Shown here piece by piece: positions 36,101 to 45,924 of a DNA stretch of 64,000 bases. Below the pieces are notes generated by a model. That model was not told the origin of the DNA. It searched no databases and saw only the letters and a list, made by a program, of their open reading frames with translations. Every line of letters begins with the position of its first letter. Positions within the stretch are counted from its first letter, which is position 1. This DNA is from Fasciola hepatica (lineage: Eukaryota; Platyhelminthes; Trematoda; Plagiorchiida; Fasciolidae), in NCBI GenBank assembly GCA_948099385.1, contig CANUEZ040000179.1:12232001-12296000 (forward strand). The letters are read 5' to 3'. The position numbers were made by a program, and so were the translations under genes.

Positions 36101-37390
36101 ACCTACGCCCTGGCAACAAAATCATTTCTCGGAATCATCACTGTCTACTAATTACTTACCAGTGGATTTAGTGGGCACGCGTGTTTATTTAGATTGGTAA
36201 GAAACACAAGCAAAGCAAGTTACGCTCTTGGAGTCCTTAGGCAGTTCGTTGAAAGTCAGCCCTGATAGTCAGGCGGTGATGTGTTCTACTCAAAATTGGC
36301 CACACCCTCGGGTCGGGGCCTGATGGATTGCTGTGGATATGCACTAAGCAGAATTCCTATCAAGGATGAAAAAAGGTGCACACAGCTTACACGATTTTGA
36401 GTGATGAGTTGGGCGTTGTTACCGCCTAATGAGTCATTTGATAAAACAAGACTCGTCAGAGTGCGAGAAAACATCGTGGTTCTTTTGAAACAGCCCATCT
36501 CTGACCTGTGAAATTGCACTCGGGCGTAAGCATTTGATGGTACCTTTACCAATCACTTCGTGACCAGTAACGATGCGAATATTGCGGGGTTTCTTGCTTT
36601 TCCATGCCAAATATAATTAGCAAAACGGGTAAAATTCAACATGTGCTATATGATAACGACTGAGTAATATTAGAAGAAAGTGAACTATAGCAAGAGAAAT
36701 ACAATGCTTTCATTTACCTGCGATATTGCATCAAATTGTTCTAATTAGACACGACTTTCTGTTCCATACTCTATTAATACGCCTTCTGTGTGATAAACTT
36801 ATTTATGCTATTTTGAGCATTCAGTCTGCCACGCAGTCCATCTAATTACCTCGTGACCCATTGTATGCATCATTCTTTACTCCAAAGCTGAGTGTGCAGA
36901 AAAAGAGACAAGTTCACACATTTCTCCTCTCCATTCACTTCCTTTCATATCGGGATCGTAGTTAGTTCGGCGGACAAAGGAAATTGCTATCAATGAACCT
37001 TTGAAGTGCCCGTAGTCCAGCTGGTCTAAAACCGTGTGACCATGAAAAGGTGTGTTCATGGTTAGCTGTAATGAAACCTCACGTGGAAAAAACTGCTGGG
37101 AGCACTATTACACACGGAGATAGTATTCCAAGAATAACATCTACTGGAAACTCGTGCAAAAGGGCACTAATAAAAACGTTTGTTCTCGTAAATGACAGCT
37201 TAAGGACAGAACCGTCTGGTTGTGTATCATTATTAACTAGCAAATGGTAACGAGTCTCTGGGACAATAAACCGTTCAGCCTGTTTCAATGCGGTGAGTTA
37301 CTACGCTCAGAATCCAGACAAACTCCTGTGTTATGCCACCACCAGTAAGTCACAACAATGACGGAATACGGACCTCTAGGTGAAAACAAA
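33140..37390. other. Gene-free stretch
   Basis: No supported gene. C-rich tracts occur at 33807-33831 and a G-rich tract at about 36003-36019. A 153-codon open frame at 34399-34860 and a 125-codon frame on the minus strand at 33316-33693 have no recognisable domain and are treated as chance. Confidence 0.4.
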
Positions 37391-37473
37391 ATAAGATTTA
37401 TTTACACTTAAGTAACCCTCTTTTTTATGGGAAATACAACGTCCATATACACCAATAATCCTTGTCTCGATCT

Positions 37474-37650
37474 TCATTCTCCAGAATCTTTCACAGTCTC
37501 TTCTGCATACAGTCCATCTAGCTGGTCATAAAAATACTGTCCATCTCTTTTCTCCACCACATGTTCCATTTTGACACCAGTGGATAGTGCGCGGGCAACA
37601 AACCCATTTCTCTCTTCAGAACATGGGACATTTTTTCGATTACATATAAA
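37474..37650 (-). CDS. Candidate terminal exon with poly(A) signal, unknown product
   Basis: On the minus strand a frame with no internal stop reads NRKNVPCSEERNGFVARAL, then KMEHVVEKRDGQYFYDQLDG and LYAEETVKDSGE before a TGA at 37476-37474. An AATAAA hexamer follows 72 bases downstream (37402-37397). The charged, low-bias composition looks coding, but only about 57 codons are open, the splice acceptor is not certain and I do not recognise the protein. It could be the 3' end of a mobile element. Confidence 0.25.
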   Translation of the reverse strand, partial: FICNRKNVPCSEERNGFVARALSTGVKMEHVVEKRDGQYFYDQLDGLYAEETVKDSGE

Positions 37651-37719
37651 TATGGATAATTGGGAAGTAATTGTTTGAACTTAACCTGGATGTTATTGAA
37701 GCTTTACCAAGTTTAATGG

Positions 37720-39280
37720 TGAATTATGAACAGACAAGCAGTTTTGCATGAATATATTCATAAACTACTCGTGGAACATGAAATGGAGTGTTATTTTGAA
37801 AACCTATTACCTACCCAGGTGGTATATTTCTCTGAAATTGGGGAATTTTTCAGTCTTAACAGTGGTAATTTTCCCGTTAGTTCACCAACAGGGTTGACAA
37901 AAATTATTTCCATCCAACTGAATCATTCTAGTCGATGTTATATCTTGGTCTTCGGCGGGATAATTTACTGGATCAATTTCTTACTACAAATGAATTATTC
38001 TAATCCTTCCACGGCCAACCAGAAACCAAGCATTCACCTGCGAAGGGAAATCCCCGCCAATATGACAGTCTCCGTGAGTTTAATTCCCTGATGAAATTAT
38101 TATGTGCCCTCTTTGGTTGGACATTCAATGCAGCATTCATATCACCGGATACCATACGCCTTTGAAATTGTCACATCCCTATCGGCAACAGGAAGCAAAA
38201 TTTCCTCAGGAATATTTTCCCACCGGATTGGGGACAAGGGTTTGAAGAGCAGTGTTTTGAACGTAATACGCTAAAAATTATCTTCATTCGATGTGCTGGG
38301 TCTTCTCCCTCTGAATTGTGTAGTTGTGGGGAGTTTTTGGTGGATTTCCGGATAATTTGGGCTCCTATTTACGCTAAATCATCGAACAAGATCCGTCACA
38401 GTAAATCCCAGTTTGAACCTTTAAAAGTCTATGTTGGTGCACTTTACGGAGGTACCAAGAATATCCAGTTTTGGTGGATCTTTCCGGTACCATCGCAATA
38501 TCACTTAAGCAATTAAAGAACAGCTCTGAAGTGACCTTGACTCCAATACTGACATGGATGCAAGCCGGAAATTCCTTCTTTCGTAAAGTTTAACTGTCCT
38601 CGTTAGGAAATAATTCTAAGTCACACATCGGGGAATCTCCATATTATGAAAGGATTCCGCTTGACGTTTTCTCGAAAGCAAAATTTGAAAAAAACATATA
38701 AGCTCAAAAACCTAATTTTGTTTAACGTTTCAAATAGATAGCCTTTCTAAATACGTCGGTGGATAATTACTTTGAATCTATTTAACAATTTGTTCATATT
38801 CCCACACCTTGGCAATTTTTAGCCTATACTGTTCAGAACATTATCCTGGCGGCCATAGTCACACACATTCATCTATTCATAGTCCAGTGTAGAATGAACC
38901 TCAATGAAAACAAACTTTTAGTAGATTCATGTCATTCCATCGGTGCTGCCATTAATCGTAATTAAACTACGAAACCGAAAATATGTATCCCAACGAACTT
39001 TCATTGAATCACAACAGATTACATCTGCATAGACTGACAGGCTGGAAACATCGACTGTATAAGGGTTGTTGATAACATTCCTTCTACAGATCTTACTATG
39101 AATGGAAACAGTTCATTCAACCAGAAGCAAGCAGAGTTGTGACCTAGAAGGTATTGCGAAGGTATCACATTTTACTGGACTAATGCGAATCAATGGATTG
39201 ATGCTTACATACAAACTTTAGTTTTTCTAGTGACATCTAAGAAAAGATAGAGGACACGCCAAAACACCACTAGTGTTCAC
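37720..39280. other. AT-rich stretch with unresolved short open frames
   Basis: Several short frames on the minus strand (for example about 38000-38170, reading SGDMNAALNV and RRLSYWRGFPFAGECL) and a 121-codon plus-strand frame at 37726-38091 look slightly coding-like. None matches a family I know. A remnant of an unidentified element is possible. Confidence 0.25.
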
Positions 39281-39289
39281 ATTTTAACA

Positions 39290-40410
39290 GAAGCTGTATT
39301 GCAAACCCTTGAAGAAGCTGTGCTAACTAGGTATCAATCAAAAACGTATGGACCAGGTATTTGAACGATATCGAGGAGGCAAATATCACAATAAACAATA
39401 TCTTCAAGGACATCACATTCACCAGGGAAACAGAAAGGGACGAAAATCTGGCACTTAGGGACGTAATGGTGAAAAGAATCGGCAGTTACACACAGGAAAA
39501 GTCAAGAGATCGGAAGAGAACATATACTGACCGAAAACTGAGCTTCCACGTTAATCATCTAAACAACCACAAGAAGTCATGCATTCCCGATCTCCACTTA
39601 TCAAAGCTGAAGGTCATTCTATATGAGAGCATAGGAAGAGAACCACAATTTCAAGGTGTTTCAGCAGAAAGGCTATTCAAGCGATGTAACAAAAAGAACC
39701 TAACAGAGAGTCAGAGAAGAAATTGTGATACTGACATGACATGGTAAGTAGGGGAATCCGTTTATTCTTATGAAAATCAATAAACAGTTGCAACGTCTAC
39801 CACGAGAGCAAGCAGTGCCTCTGAGTGAGGAACGAATCAACTAGCGGGCGTGACTCAATACAAAAGTGTGGCTGGTTGGAACGAACCGTTAGAGATGTGA
39901 ACTAATTCAGGGCAATGTGCGTGTGTGATATAGCAGTCAGTATCGATTAAGAGATCAATGAGGGTATCGGCCCAGACGGTACGCAGTCACAACAGAAACA
40001 GGTAAGAAAGTGCAATCCAAGCGAAGAGTAGTTCTATCATGCGTGAAGAACGTACGCGAAGTGACCGCACGTCCTTTCCCCTACCAGTGAGTATCACAAT
40101 TACTCAGAAATTAGCTATAACCCTGATAAGAATCATACAAAAACCGAAAGAACAAATCCAAACCAAAAATAGAGGAAACATCGAATACAAGCTCAAACAC
40201 AAGGACTGCAGCTAAAGCTACCTTGGTAAAAAAAGAGATAAAAAGGATACCACGCTGATGCTTGAACACACATCGGCCCCAAGCGGATTTGATCCTTTTT
40301 CCCTAACTTTTATTCACGAAGGTCAAGAAGGAGAGACACTTAAGTCGGATTTATTTCACATTCTAGATCAGATAGCTACCATCTACCCAAGAAAGGTATT
40401 GGATGTGTGA
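39290..40410 (+). pseudogene. Penelope-like element, RT C-terminus plus GIY-YIG (copy B)
   Basis: Conserved PLE blocks appear in order on the plus strand. LEEAVLT and, after a frameshift, WTRYLND (39349-39369) form the catalytic YVDD box, here YLND. Next come NIFKDITFTRETERDENLAL and KRTYTDRKLSFHVNHLNNHK (about 39400-39580), then KRRVVLSCVKNVREVTAR (about 40019-40075). The GIY-YIG start follows as KPKEQIQTKN, GNIEYKLKHKDCS, a stop at 40213, then SYLGK, and finally EHTSAPSGFDPFSL. The first catalytic Asp of the RT is Asn and at least one frameshift and one stop are present, so the copy is dead. Its GIY-YIG spelling (IEYK-C-x-DC) is the same subfamily as the minus copy at 52400-54620 and differs from copies A and E. 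Confidence 0.8.
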
Positions 40411-40419
40411 AACTCTTCA

Positions 40420-41330
40420 GAGGATTCATGCAACAGACACATTCAATTGGATTGTATTTACTATCTGCGGCAGAGTAAGATAAAAAGTTCCATGATCAAG
40501 ATGAGCTGTATCATACATGAAACTTACCGGAAATTATTTTTATACAATCAACCTCAAAGGGAAAAGGTTTCGGCCAATTGGGTGTTTGGAACTGATACTC
40601 CTTCACGCGTTTTTGTGCCGCCGACACACCGAAAAAATCAGTCATGACCGAAGGATCACGGGGTTGTACAACCTCTACCGAGTGAAGAAAATTATCACAT
40701 CTGGGATCCTGCCCGGGCAGAGACTCGCGGTCGGCGTCGGCGAATCTTCGTTTCCGACGCCAGCTCGGATTCTGTCTGTGTTGAGCCAACTGACTGGGCA
40801 CATGTTTTGGTGTGTTCCAGCCGCCGGGATCGATTGATCCGAACGAGACCTGTGTCGAATGTGGAACAGGGCGATCTGTTCGGGTCCGATTCCAATCCGG
40901 TGGGGATTTGGATTGTCCGATTGGCATGGTCACTGTAGTCGGATTCGTCACGAAAACTATGGGGTCGGTTTTGATCCAGGTGACCAAGCTTACCAGAACC
41001 AAACATCGGGAATAGAGTGGAACGAGAATAAAATGACTGATTTGCAACATCGTGATTGGTCAGAACAGACCGTTTCCGGCGCGGACGGAGTCCAATCCAC
41101 GGTGAACGTAAGGCACCAGAATTGAGATATTAGGTTGGTTAAATCAAGTGCTATGGCTTGGACGAATTGGATCATGCATGCAACTGTAGACTCCAGACAA
41201 CGGGACCAGTCAATGCAAACTGTATTTTGGGGAGGATAATGGGAAGGGGTTGGAGTGGAATGAGGTAAATAAGAAGAATAAAATGATATATTTAACAAAT
41301 TTACGTGTGGAAAATATGATCCATTCACTA
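40420..41330. other. Unrecognised GC-richer segment with overlapping open frames
   Basis: From about 40580 to 41130 base composition is richer in G and C than its surroundings. Several frames stay open on both strands, the longest 179 codons on the minus strand (40511-41050). None has a recognisable domain, signal peptide or splice context. Overlapping open frames in a stop-poor segment are expected from composition alone. It could be an unknown repeat. Confidence 0.3.
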
Positions 41331-41339
41331 AATACTATA

Positions 41340-41690
41340 ATACTCTATAGTGGTTTTGTAGCTCAGTTGATGGAGAGCACTCAGCACTGACGTAAATGGG
41401 GAACCCATGCGTGGGCATGAGTTTCTTGTTACTCGTTTTGCCATGAATGCAGTGGAAGTGGTCTACCCCATTACCTCCTAGATCTACGGCACAATCAAGG
41501 GATAACCATAAACCCTGCCCTAGGTTTGGAGTGGGGAACCACATGCGGTCCCAATAGATCAAGCGTGGTTACTCGCCGTGCAACAGTTGATTACGGTCTG
41601 GAATCAAAGTGATCGGTGGTAGCAACATTCGAAACTCGGATCTCCAAGTTGCAAAGTAACCGCTCTAAACCATTTCATTACCCCAGCAGT
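41340..41690 (-). mobile_element. tRNA-derived SINE, family 3 (copy 1)
   Basis: Homologous along about 250 bases to the element at 42060-42345 in the same orientation. On the minus strand the head reads GGTTTAGAGCGGTTAC...GATCCGAGTTTCGAATG, a decayed tRNA-like box A and box B. The body follows (TGATCTATTGGGACCGCATG, GGTTCCCCACTCCAAA), then a GGCAAAACGAGTAACAAG-type tail. A frame through the body is open by chance in both copies. Confidence 0.55.
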
Positions 41691-42059
41691 CAAAGACTTT
41701 TTCACGTAAGTATCACGAAAACAATACAGTAAAATATGATAAGTGAACACCCGACAATAAAATAATTGTCTACAAATGTGGAAACGTGTCTACCTCACTC
41801 GTATTCCGTGAAGCCACACCGGAAAGGGATGGAACTGATAATGTATTCGAAACCAAATAATAGCTCATTTAGGTGACAGACAACTAACCGTCACTATTAC
41901 ATGCGGTGTCCGGCTGTTCGGGCTTGGAGCCTTATATCCACGTAGCCGTGAGATGAAACTTGATCATGTTCAATGTGCCTACTCATCAGCAAAATCCGAC
42001 GTATTTTTAAATACGGGTTTTAGAAGTACTTAGTGTGGAACTGAAAGGGTATAATTTTT

Positions 42060-42345
42060 AACAAATTTCATAAAATCTTTTTTATTACCTTTTTTGAGCG
42101 TAAGTGCTGTAGAAGGAGTATACACCCCATAAACGCGAAGGCCCACCGGACTGTTATGGATAACCTGTAACCATACCTCGGGATTTGGGGTGGAGAACCA
42201 CATAAGGCCCCAATAGGTCAGGTGTGGTAAAAAGCCGGAAGACGGCACATTACTACCTACCACCACTGTGGTGGCCGGGGTTCGAAATCCGGACCTCCGA
42301 GGTGGTAAACAAAAACGCTCCAAATCATTCGCCACCATCGATCGT
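42060..42345 (-). mobile_element. tRNA-derived SINE, family 3 (copy 2)
   Basis: On the minus strand the tRNA-like head runs GGTGGCGAATGATTTGGAGC to CGGATTTCGAACCCCGG, with box B TTTCGAACCCC (about 42288-42278). It then shares the body with copy 1 (GACCTATTGGGGCCTTATG, GGTTCTCCACCCCAAA) and ends in an A-rich GGTAATAAAAAAG tail near 42073. This copy has the better preserved promoter boxes. Confidence 0.6.
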
Positions 42346-42479
42346 TCTTTTCGAATTTTGTGCGAGAAAGTAGCTACCATGGACCACGTAACGGCTCTTG
42401 GTAAGTATGCAAATAAGCAATTAAGGAAGGTAGTGAGTAGATAATTAATTATGCAGATTGGCAAAGAAAGTGTAAGAAT

Positions 42480-42720
42480 GAATTATTACGTTTGTGAGCA
42501 AGTAAGTAAGTGTACGCGCAAAGTAACTCGGCTTATTGAAGAGGGTTGTTGAGTGGGTGAGTAGCTGGAAAGGCAAGTGTGTCCGTAAATAAGCATATGA
42601 ACAAGTAAGTGCACAAGTTATTGAGTAATTTTTAAGCCTAGTGAGTAATTATCAAGTTAACGAAGTAATTCAGTTAGTTGGTTGGTTAACTAGTTAACTG
42701 AGTACTCAATATGCTGAATA
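42480..42720. repeat. Degenerate AGTA/AGTTAACT-rich low-complexity tract
   Basis: Repeated AAGT, GAGT and GTTA words (AGTAAGTAAGT, GTGAGTAG, TTAGTTGGTTGGTTAACT) with no fixed period. It looks like an old tetranucleotide array. Confidence 0.5.
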
Positions 42721-42861
42721 TTCAGCCGTTGCTAAAAACTGAAAACCTAGATTTTTTAGCCTAACTAACGCACAACTGCGAAATTTCCACCGGCATTCAT
42801 TTTACATAGTGTCAGGTTAGAAATACTTAACCAAAAAAGCGCAAAAAAGTACAAAACTTCA

Positions 42862-42863
<2 letters not shown>

Positions 42864-42903
<40 letters not shown>
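42864..42903. repeat. AT dinucleotide microsatellite
   Basis: About 20 uninterrupted AT units followed by AT-rich TTTAAATAAATATTTATT. Confidence 0.95.
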
Positions 42904-42906
<3 letters not shown>

Positions 42907-43072
42907 AATAAATATTTATTTATATACATATACGGGTATATCAGAACAGATTTCAAGAGATTAAATCTGCCAAATCTGAGGGCGACGCTAAAGGTCACGT
43001 TAATGAATTTAGAAGTTTCCTCTGAAAGGTCAAAAGGTCAACTTCCTATAATTAGTAATCCTCCCGGGGTCG

Positions 43073-43333
43073 ATGTCGAACCAAGGGGTGACCCACATAT
43101 ACAAACAGAAGAACACGGGGATTGCCACCTGCGCGCTGATGATGTCACGTGGACTGGTGATGAGACGTTTGCGACCTAAACTCCAAGCTCAGCGATCAGA
43201 AGTCACTAAACAGCACCAACCTGAGCTACAATCAACACCGATTTTCAAAAGTATTGAAAACCTAACCAAAGTCCATGTGGTATTGGAACTTTTCGTGAAT
43301 CCGTTTTTTAACGGGTCCTGTGCAAAAGCATAG
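43073..43333 (+). pseudogene. Penelope-like element 3' tail fragment (copy C)
   Basis: An 86-codon frame reads NTGIATCALMMSRGLVMRRL, RPKLQAQRSEVTKQHQ and PIFKSIENL. At DNA level it aligns with the segment immediately 3' of the minus-strand PLE (about 52400-52515), sharing AACTC(C/T)AAG(C/G)TCAGCGA, GAGCTA and CAATTTTCAA-type blocks. It therefore looks like the 3' end of a 5'-truncated PLE of the same subfamily, or a non-autonomous relative. No GIY-YIG or RT is attached. Confidence 0.5.
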
Positions 43334-43788
43334 CAAATTGAGCAATAGATGCATAAGTCGATCGATCGATCGATCTCTCGATAGCTCTCCCGCTCGTCCA
43401 ACCTATCTCAGATGAACGGAACCGTTCCCATCCGTGTATCTCCATTCAGTCAGTGCGAAACGTGTTGGAACAAACCAGGCTCACGTATGACCATGATTTT
43501 TTCACACTGACCAGCTTGCGTGATCAGATATGCGCATTTTTGTTTGAGAATAAATAAATTCTCGGTCACATCGCCTCAGTCCTGACTAGAAATTTGCAAA
43601 CCTTAAATTTAGCCTGTGTTTACCGAGATACCTCCAAGATGGTGTTCAGTGGTTTATTTTTTCATGCAACTTGTAAGTCGGGGACAGACTACAGGCTTCT
43701 GATGTAGCTTTTACCTAAAGTGATCCCCTGATATGCGAAAATAGAATAATCTGTTTGATAAAAGTTTCAAAGTTACCGACGTTGCCTC

Positions 43789-43870
43789 TAAGCTCGTCTG
43801 TCAGGGCGCACGCGGTACTAAGGCTTCCACGTCATCCATGCATGTGTTCGAATCCCGGTCGGGACAAAGA
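43789..43870 (+). mobile_element. tRNA-derived SINE, family 2
   Basis: Box-A-like TAAGCTCGTCTGTCAGG begins at 43789. The shared CGGTACTAAGG and CATGCATG follow, then box B TGTTCGAATCC at 43845-43855, one base from consensus, and CCGGTCGGG. Best preserved box B of this family in the window. Confidence 0.6.
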
Positions 43871-44729
43871 AGTACAACATTCGGATTATTTGAAAATCTG
43901 ACAAATTTAGATTCCCAAAGTCTTCTGAGGCAAATTTTCGAAAGTCAAATCTGAAAAATCCAATATAAAAATATTGTTTATGATCTATGCTCTCAGAACC
44001 TAGCGGTCTGAATTATCAGTTGAACTTTAATCATTTTATGTATCCAACTCTGGTGACTACCACCTATTCACCTAAGGAAAAGACGGCCATACAGCCTGCC
44101 TTTGATCTGTTATGGACATGGCTATCTTCCGAGCATCCCGAACTTGGGCGTGTGTCAGTCTGCAGTTTACACCATGGTAAAACGTAGGGAAACTGTCCCG
44201 CACACTGGTCAATAAATATTGCTATATTCATGTTTTTTTTCCAAACTATTTTTTCCATAGACACGTTTGCGAATTCCGGTGTGTTACTTTCAAACCACAT
44301 ATAAAACCCGATGGATGAACAAAATGCCGATGAAATCCACCAACCTAGGTGAAAAAATGCTTTATCGTAGATTACCAATGAACGGTGAAGAATTTTAAAA
44401 CTCTAGGTTAATTGTGACGCAGTTCATCGGAATGGAAAAAATACAAACTGTGAGATAAAATGCGGGTCTTTTTTGAGGGAAGATCAATAGCCTTCTAGCC
44501 ACTGGGAAAATTCACGGAAATTGGAAACCGGCGAAGAAAGCACCCTTCCTCAAGGTAGAATCTGTGAGATATCGCCAAAGAACAAGCTTTTTTGACATGC
44601 TGCAGGCATTTGAGATAACTGTCTGACTACTCTCGTTACTGAGTGTAGTAGAAGAGTAGTACCAGGAGAAAAGGACATAACAACGCGACCGTGTACAACG
44701 TACACCTCGCAAAAACGTCGCAGACATGA

Positions 44730-44730
<1 letters not shown>

Positions 44731-44770
<40 letters not shown>
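44731..44770. repeat. Compound (TC)10(TA)10 microsatellite
   Basis: Ten TC units run straight into ten TA units and stop exactly where the hammerhead repeat begins (GTAAGTAGTATG at 44771). Such an abrupt join suggests that the element inserted into, or seeded, the microsatellite. Confidence 0.95.
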
Positions 44771-45114
44771 GTAAGTAGTATGTTAACGTGTGGACAAAAT
44801 CCCCCCGGAAGCACACGACCGGTTTCGCGGCTGTTGCCGCTCATCAGGTATGCGTACCCGGTACTCCTCTACCCAATCATCTTCATACTTGTACACTCCG
44901 ATGTTATATGTTCACTAGAATCTAATTTGAATCGTCTGGAGTGTGAATAGATACTCTTCATTGAAGAACCCACAAATGAATCACAACTGTGATTTCTCAT
45001 AGTTATTCGTGTCTGGGTCACTGCTAACCCAACGAACAACGAGGCTGTATGTGCAAGCACTCATATTGATGGTAAGTAGTATGTAAACGTGCGGACAAAA
45101 TTTCCCCAGAAGCA
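44771..45114 (-). mobile_element. Tandem hammerhead repeat, 301 bp unit plus 43 bp of a second
   Basis: The 43-base block starting GTAAGTAGTATG at 44771 recurs at 45072-45114, giving a head-to-tail period of 301 bp. The full unit holds a complete hammerhead (minus strand). The second copy stops three bases from the position homologous to the cleavage site, after which comes an A-rich sequence. The element therefore begins, in minus-strand sense, essentially at a self-cleavage point and extends 1.14 units. This is the structure expected of an insertion primed from self-cleaved multimeric RNA, as in animal retrozymes or PLE terminal repeats. It encodes no protein. Confidence 0.75.
44811..44853 (-). 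ncRNA. Type I hammerhead ribozyme, copy 2
   Basis: On the minus strand stem I is GCATAC with GTGTGC (six pairs, one U-G), CTGATGA is at 44847-44841, and stem II is GCGGC with GCCGC (five perfect pairs) around AACA. GAAA is at 44826-44823, followed by CCGG and TC with predicted cleavage between 44817 and 44816. All invariant core residues are present. Against copy 1, the innermost stem II pair is C-G here and T-A there (a compensatory change), and the stem I difference keeps pairing through a wobble. Both support selection on, or descent from, a functional fold. Confidence 0.88.
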
Positions 45115-45635
45115 AAAAATAAATTACACTTACCTATGTTAAACTGTTGGTATTAGAAATGCCCATATCTCTACCAAGACAGTGGAAGAGTGACAATTAA
45201 TCCACTTTGCTCGCACAGTTCAGGTTTTCATCGCTTGACAGCTGGAGAGGTCTGATGTTTTGTCCGAAGAAAGTGCCTTTGAATGTTATTGTAACGTTCA
45301 ATCGATATCCAGTGTTTAATAGGTGGCGGGTGATCAATGATGCTGGTTCTCAATATTTGGGTGAACTTTGGCCTTGATCGTTTTGATGTAATCATAACGG
45401 CATTTTTTGCCGTCTTCATTATTTTATGCCCCTGATGAGAAACAGCATCATTTTTCCGGGTATAATTTATGTAGCTATATGCAATTCTTCCCGTGGATAT
45501 GACACAGTGGCATTTCCAGGACGGATACAGCCTACATAAAAGTAACCCAGTACAGCGGCCATCGCTATCCAATGCTCACTGCCTCGTCAGTTGATAAACA
45601 TCATTTGGTGTATGAGTTCAATAGAATGTTGACGG
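45115..45635. other. Stretch upstream (minus sense) of the hammerhead repeat
   Basis: A 114-codon frame on the minus strand (45572-45228) is rich in Lys, Arg, His and Ile (KRSRPKFTQILRTSIIDHPP, IKHWISIERYNNIQRHF) and looks mildly coding-like. It lies just 5' of the hammerhead repeat in the same orientation. I do not recognise it and see no PLE motif in it. A remnant of an unidentified element is possible. Confidence 0.25.
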
Positions 45636-45637
45636 CC

Positions 45638-45920
45638 AGCTTGGATGGCCTGGTGGCTAAGGTGCTCATCTCCCTGCCATCAACCCCGGGTTCGAGCCCC
45701 ATTGGGGACCCGGTGGATGTGCGCAGCTGATGCTGGTTTCTAATGACTGTATGGTGCTTCCACGTTTTTCACTGATGAGTTGAACTCTCACATTGCATGA
45801 AGAACCGTATAGTGTGAGATCTGTGTTTATCTATCTGCTTCCCGGAGGAAGGCAGGTTAATTTGCTAGCGCTTTTCTAACTGAACCCATTCCAAAGATAT
45901 TAATGGTAAAAATCAATTCC
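45638..45920 (+). mobile_element. tRNA-derived SINE of the hammerhead family (copy 2)
   Basis: Box A lies in TGGCCTGGTGGCTAAGG (from 45646) and box B GGTTCGAGCCC (45689-45699) is a perfect consensus match. The hammerhead position follows: GCGCAGCTGATG at 45721 and ATGGTGCTTCC near 45751, matching the outer parts of the motif at 7067-7111. Stem II and GAAA are lost. The rest, including CTCACATTGCATGAAGAACC, is shared with the 62 kb copy. The downstream limit is approximate. Confidence 0.6.
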
Positions 45921-45924
45921 TTGT

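Noticed and set aside
40511..41050. 179-codon minus-strand open frame
   Set aside because: Several overlapping frames are open on both strands here because stops are rare in this composition; no domain or coding signature is recognisable.
45428..45448. CTGATGAGAAAC string resembling hammerhead core strands without stem II
   Set aside because: No complementary stem I flanks it, so it cannot form the fold.
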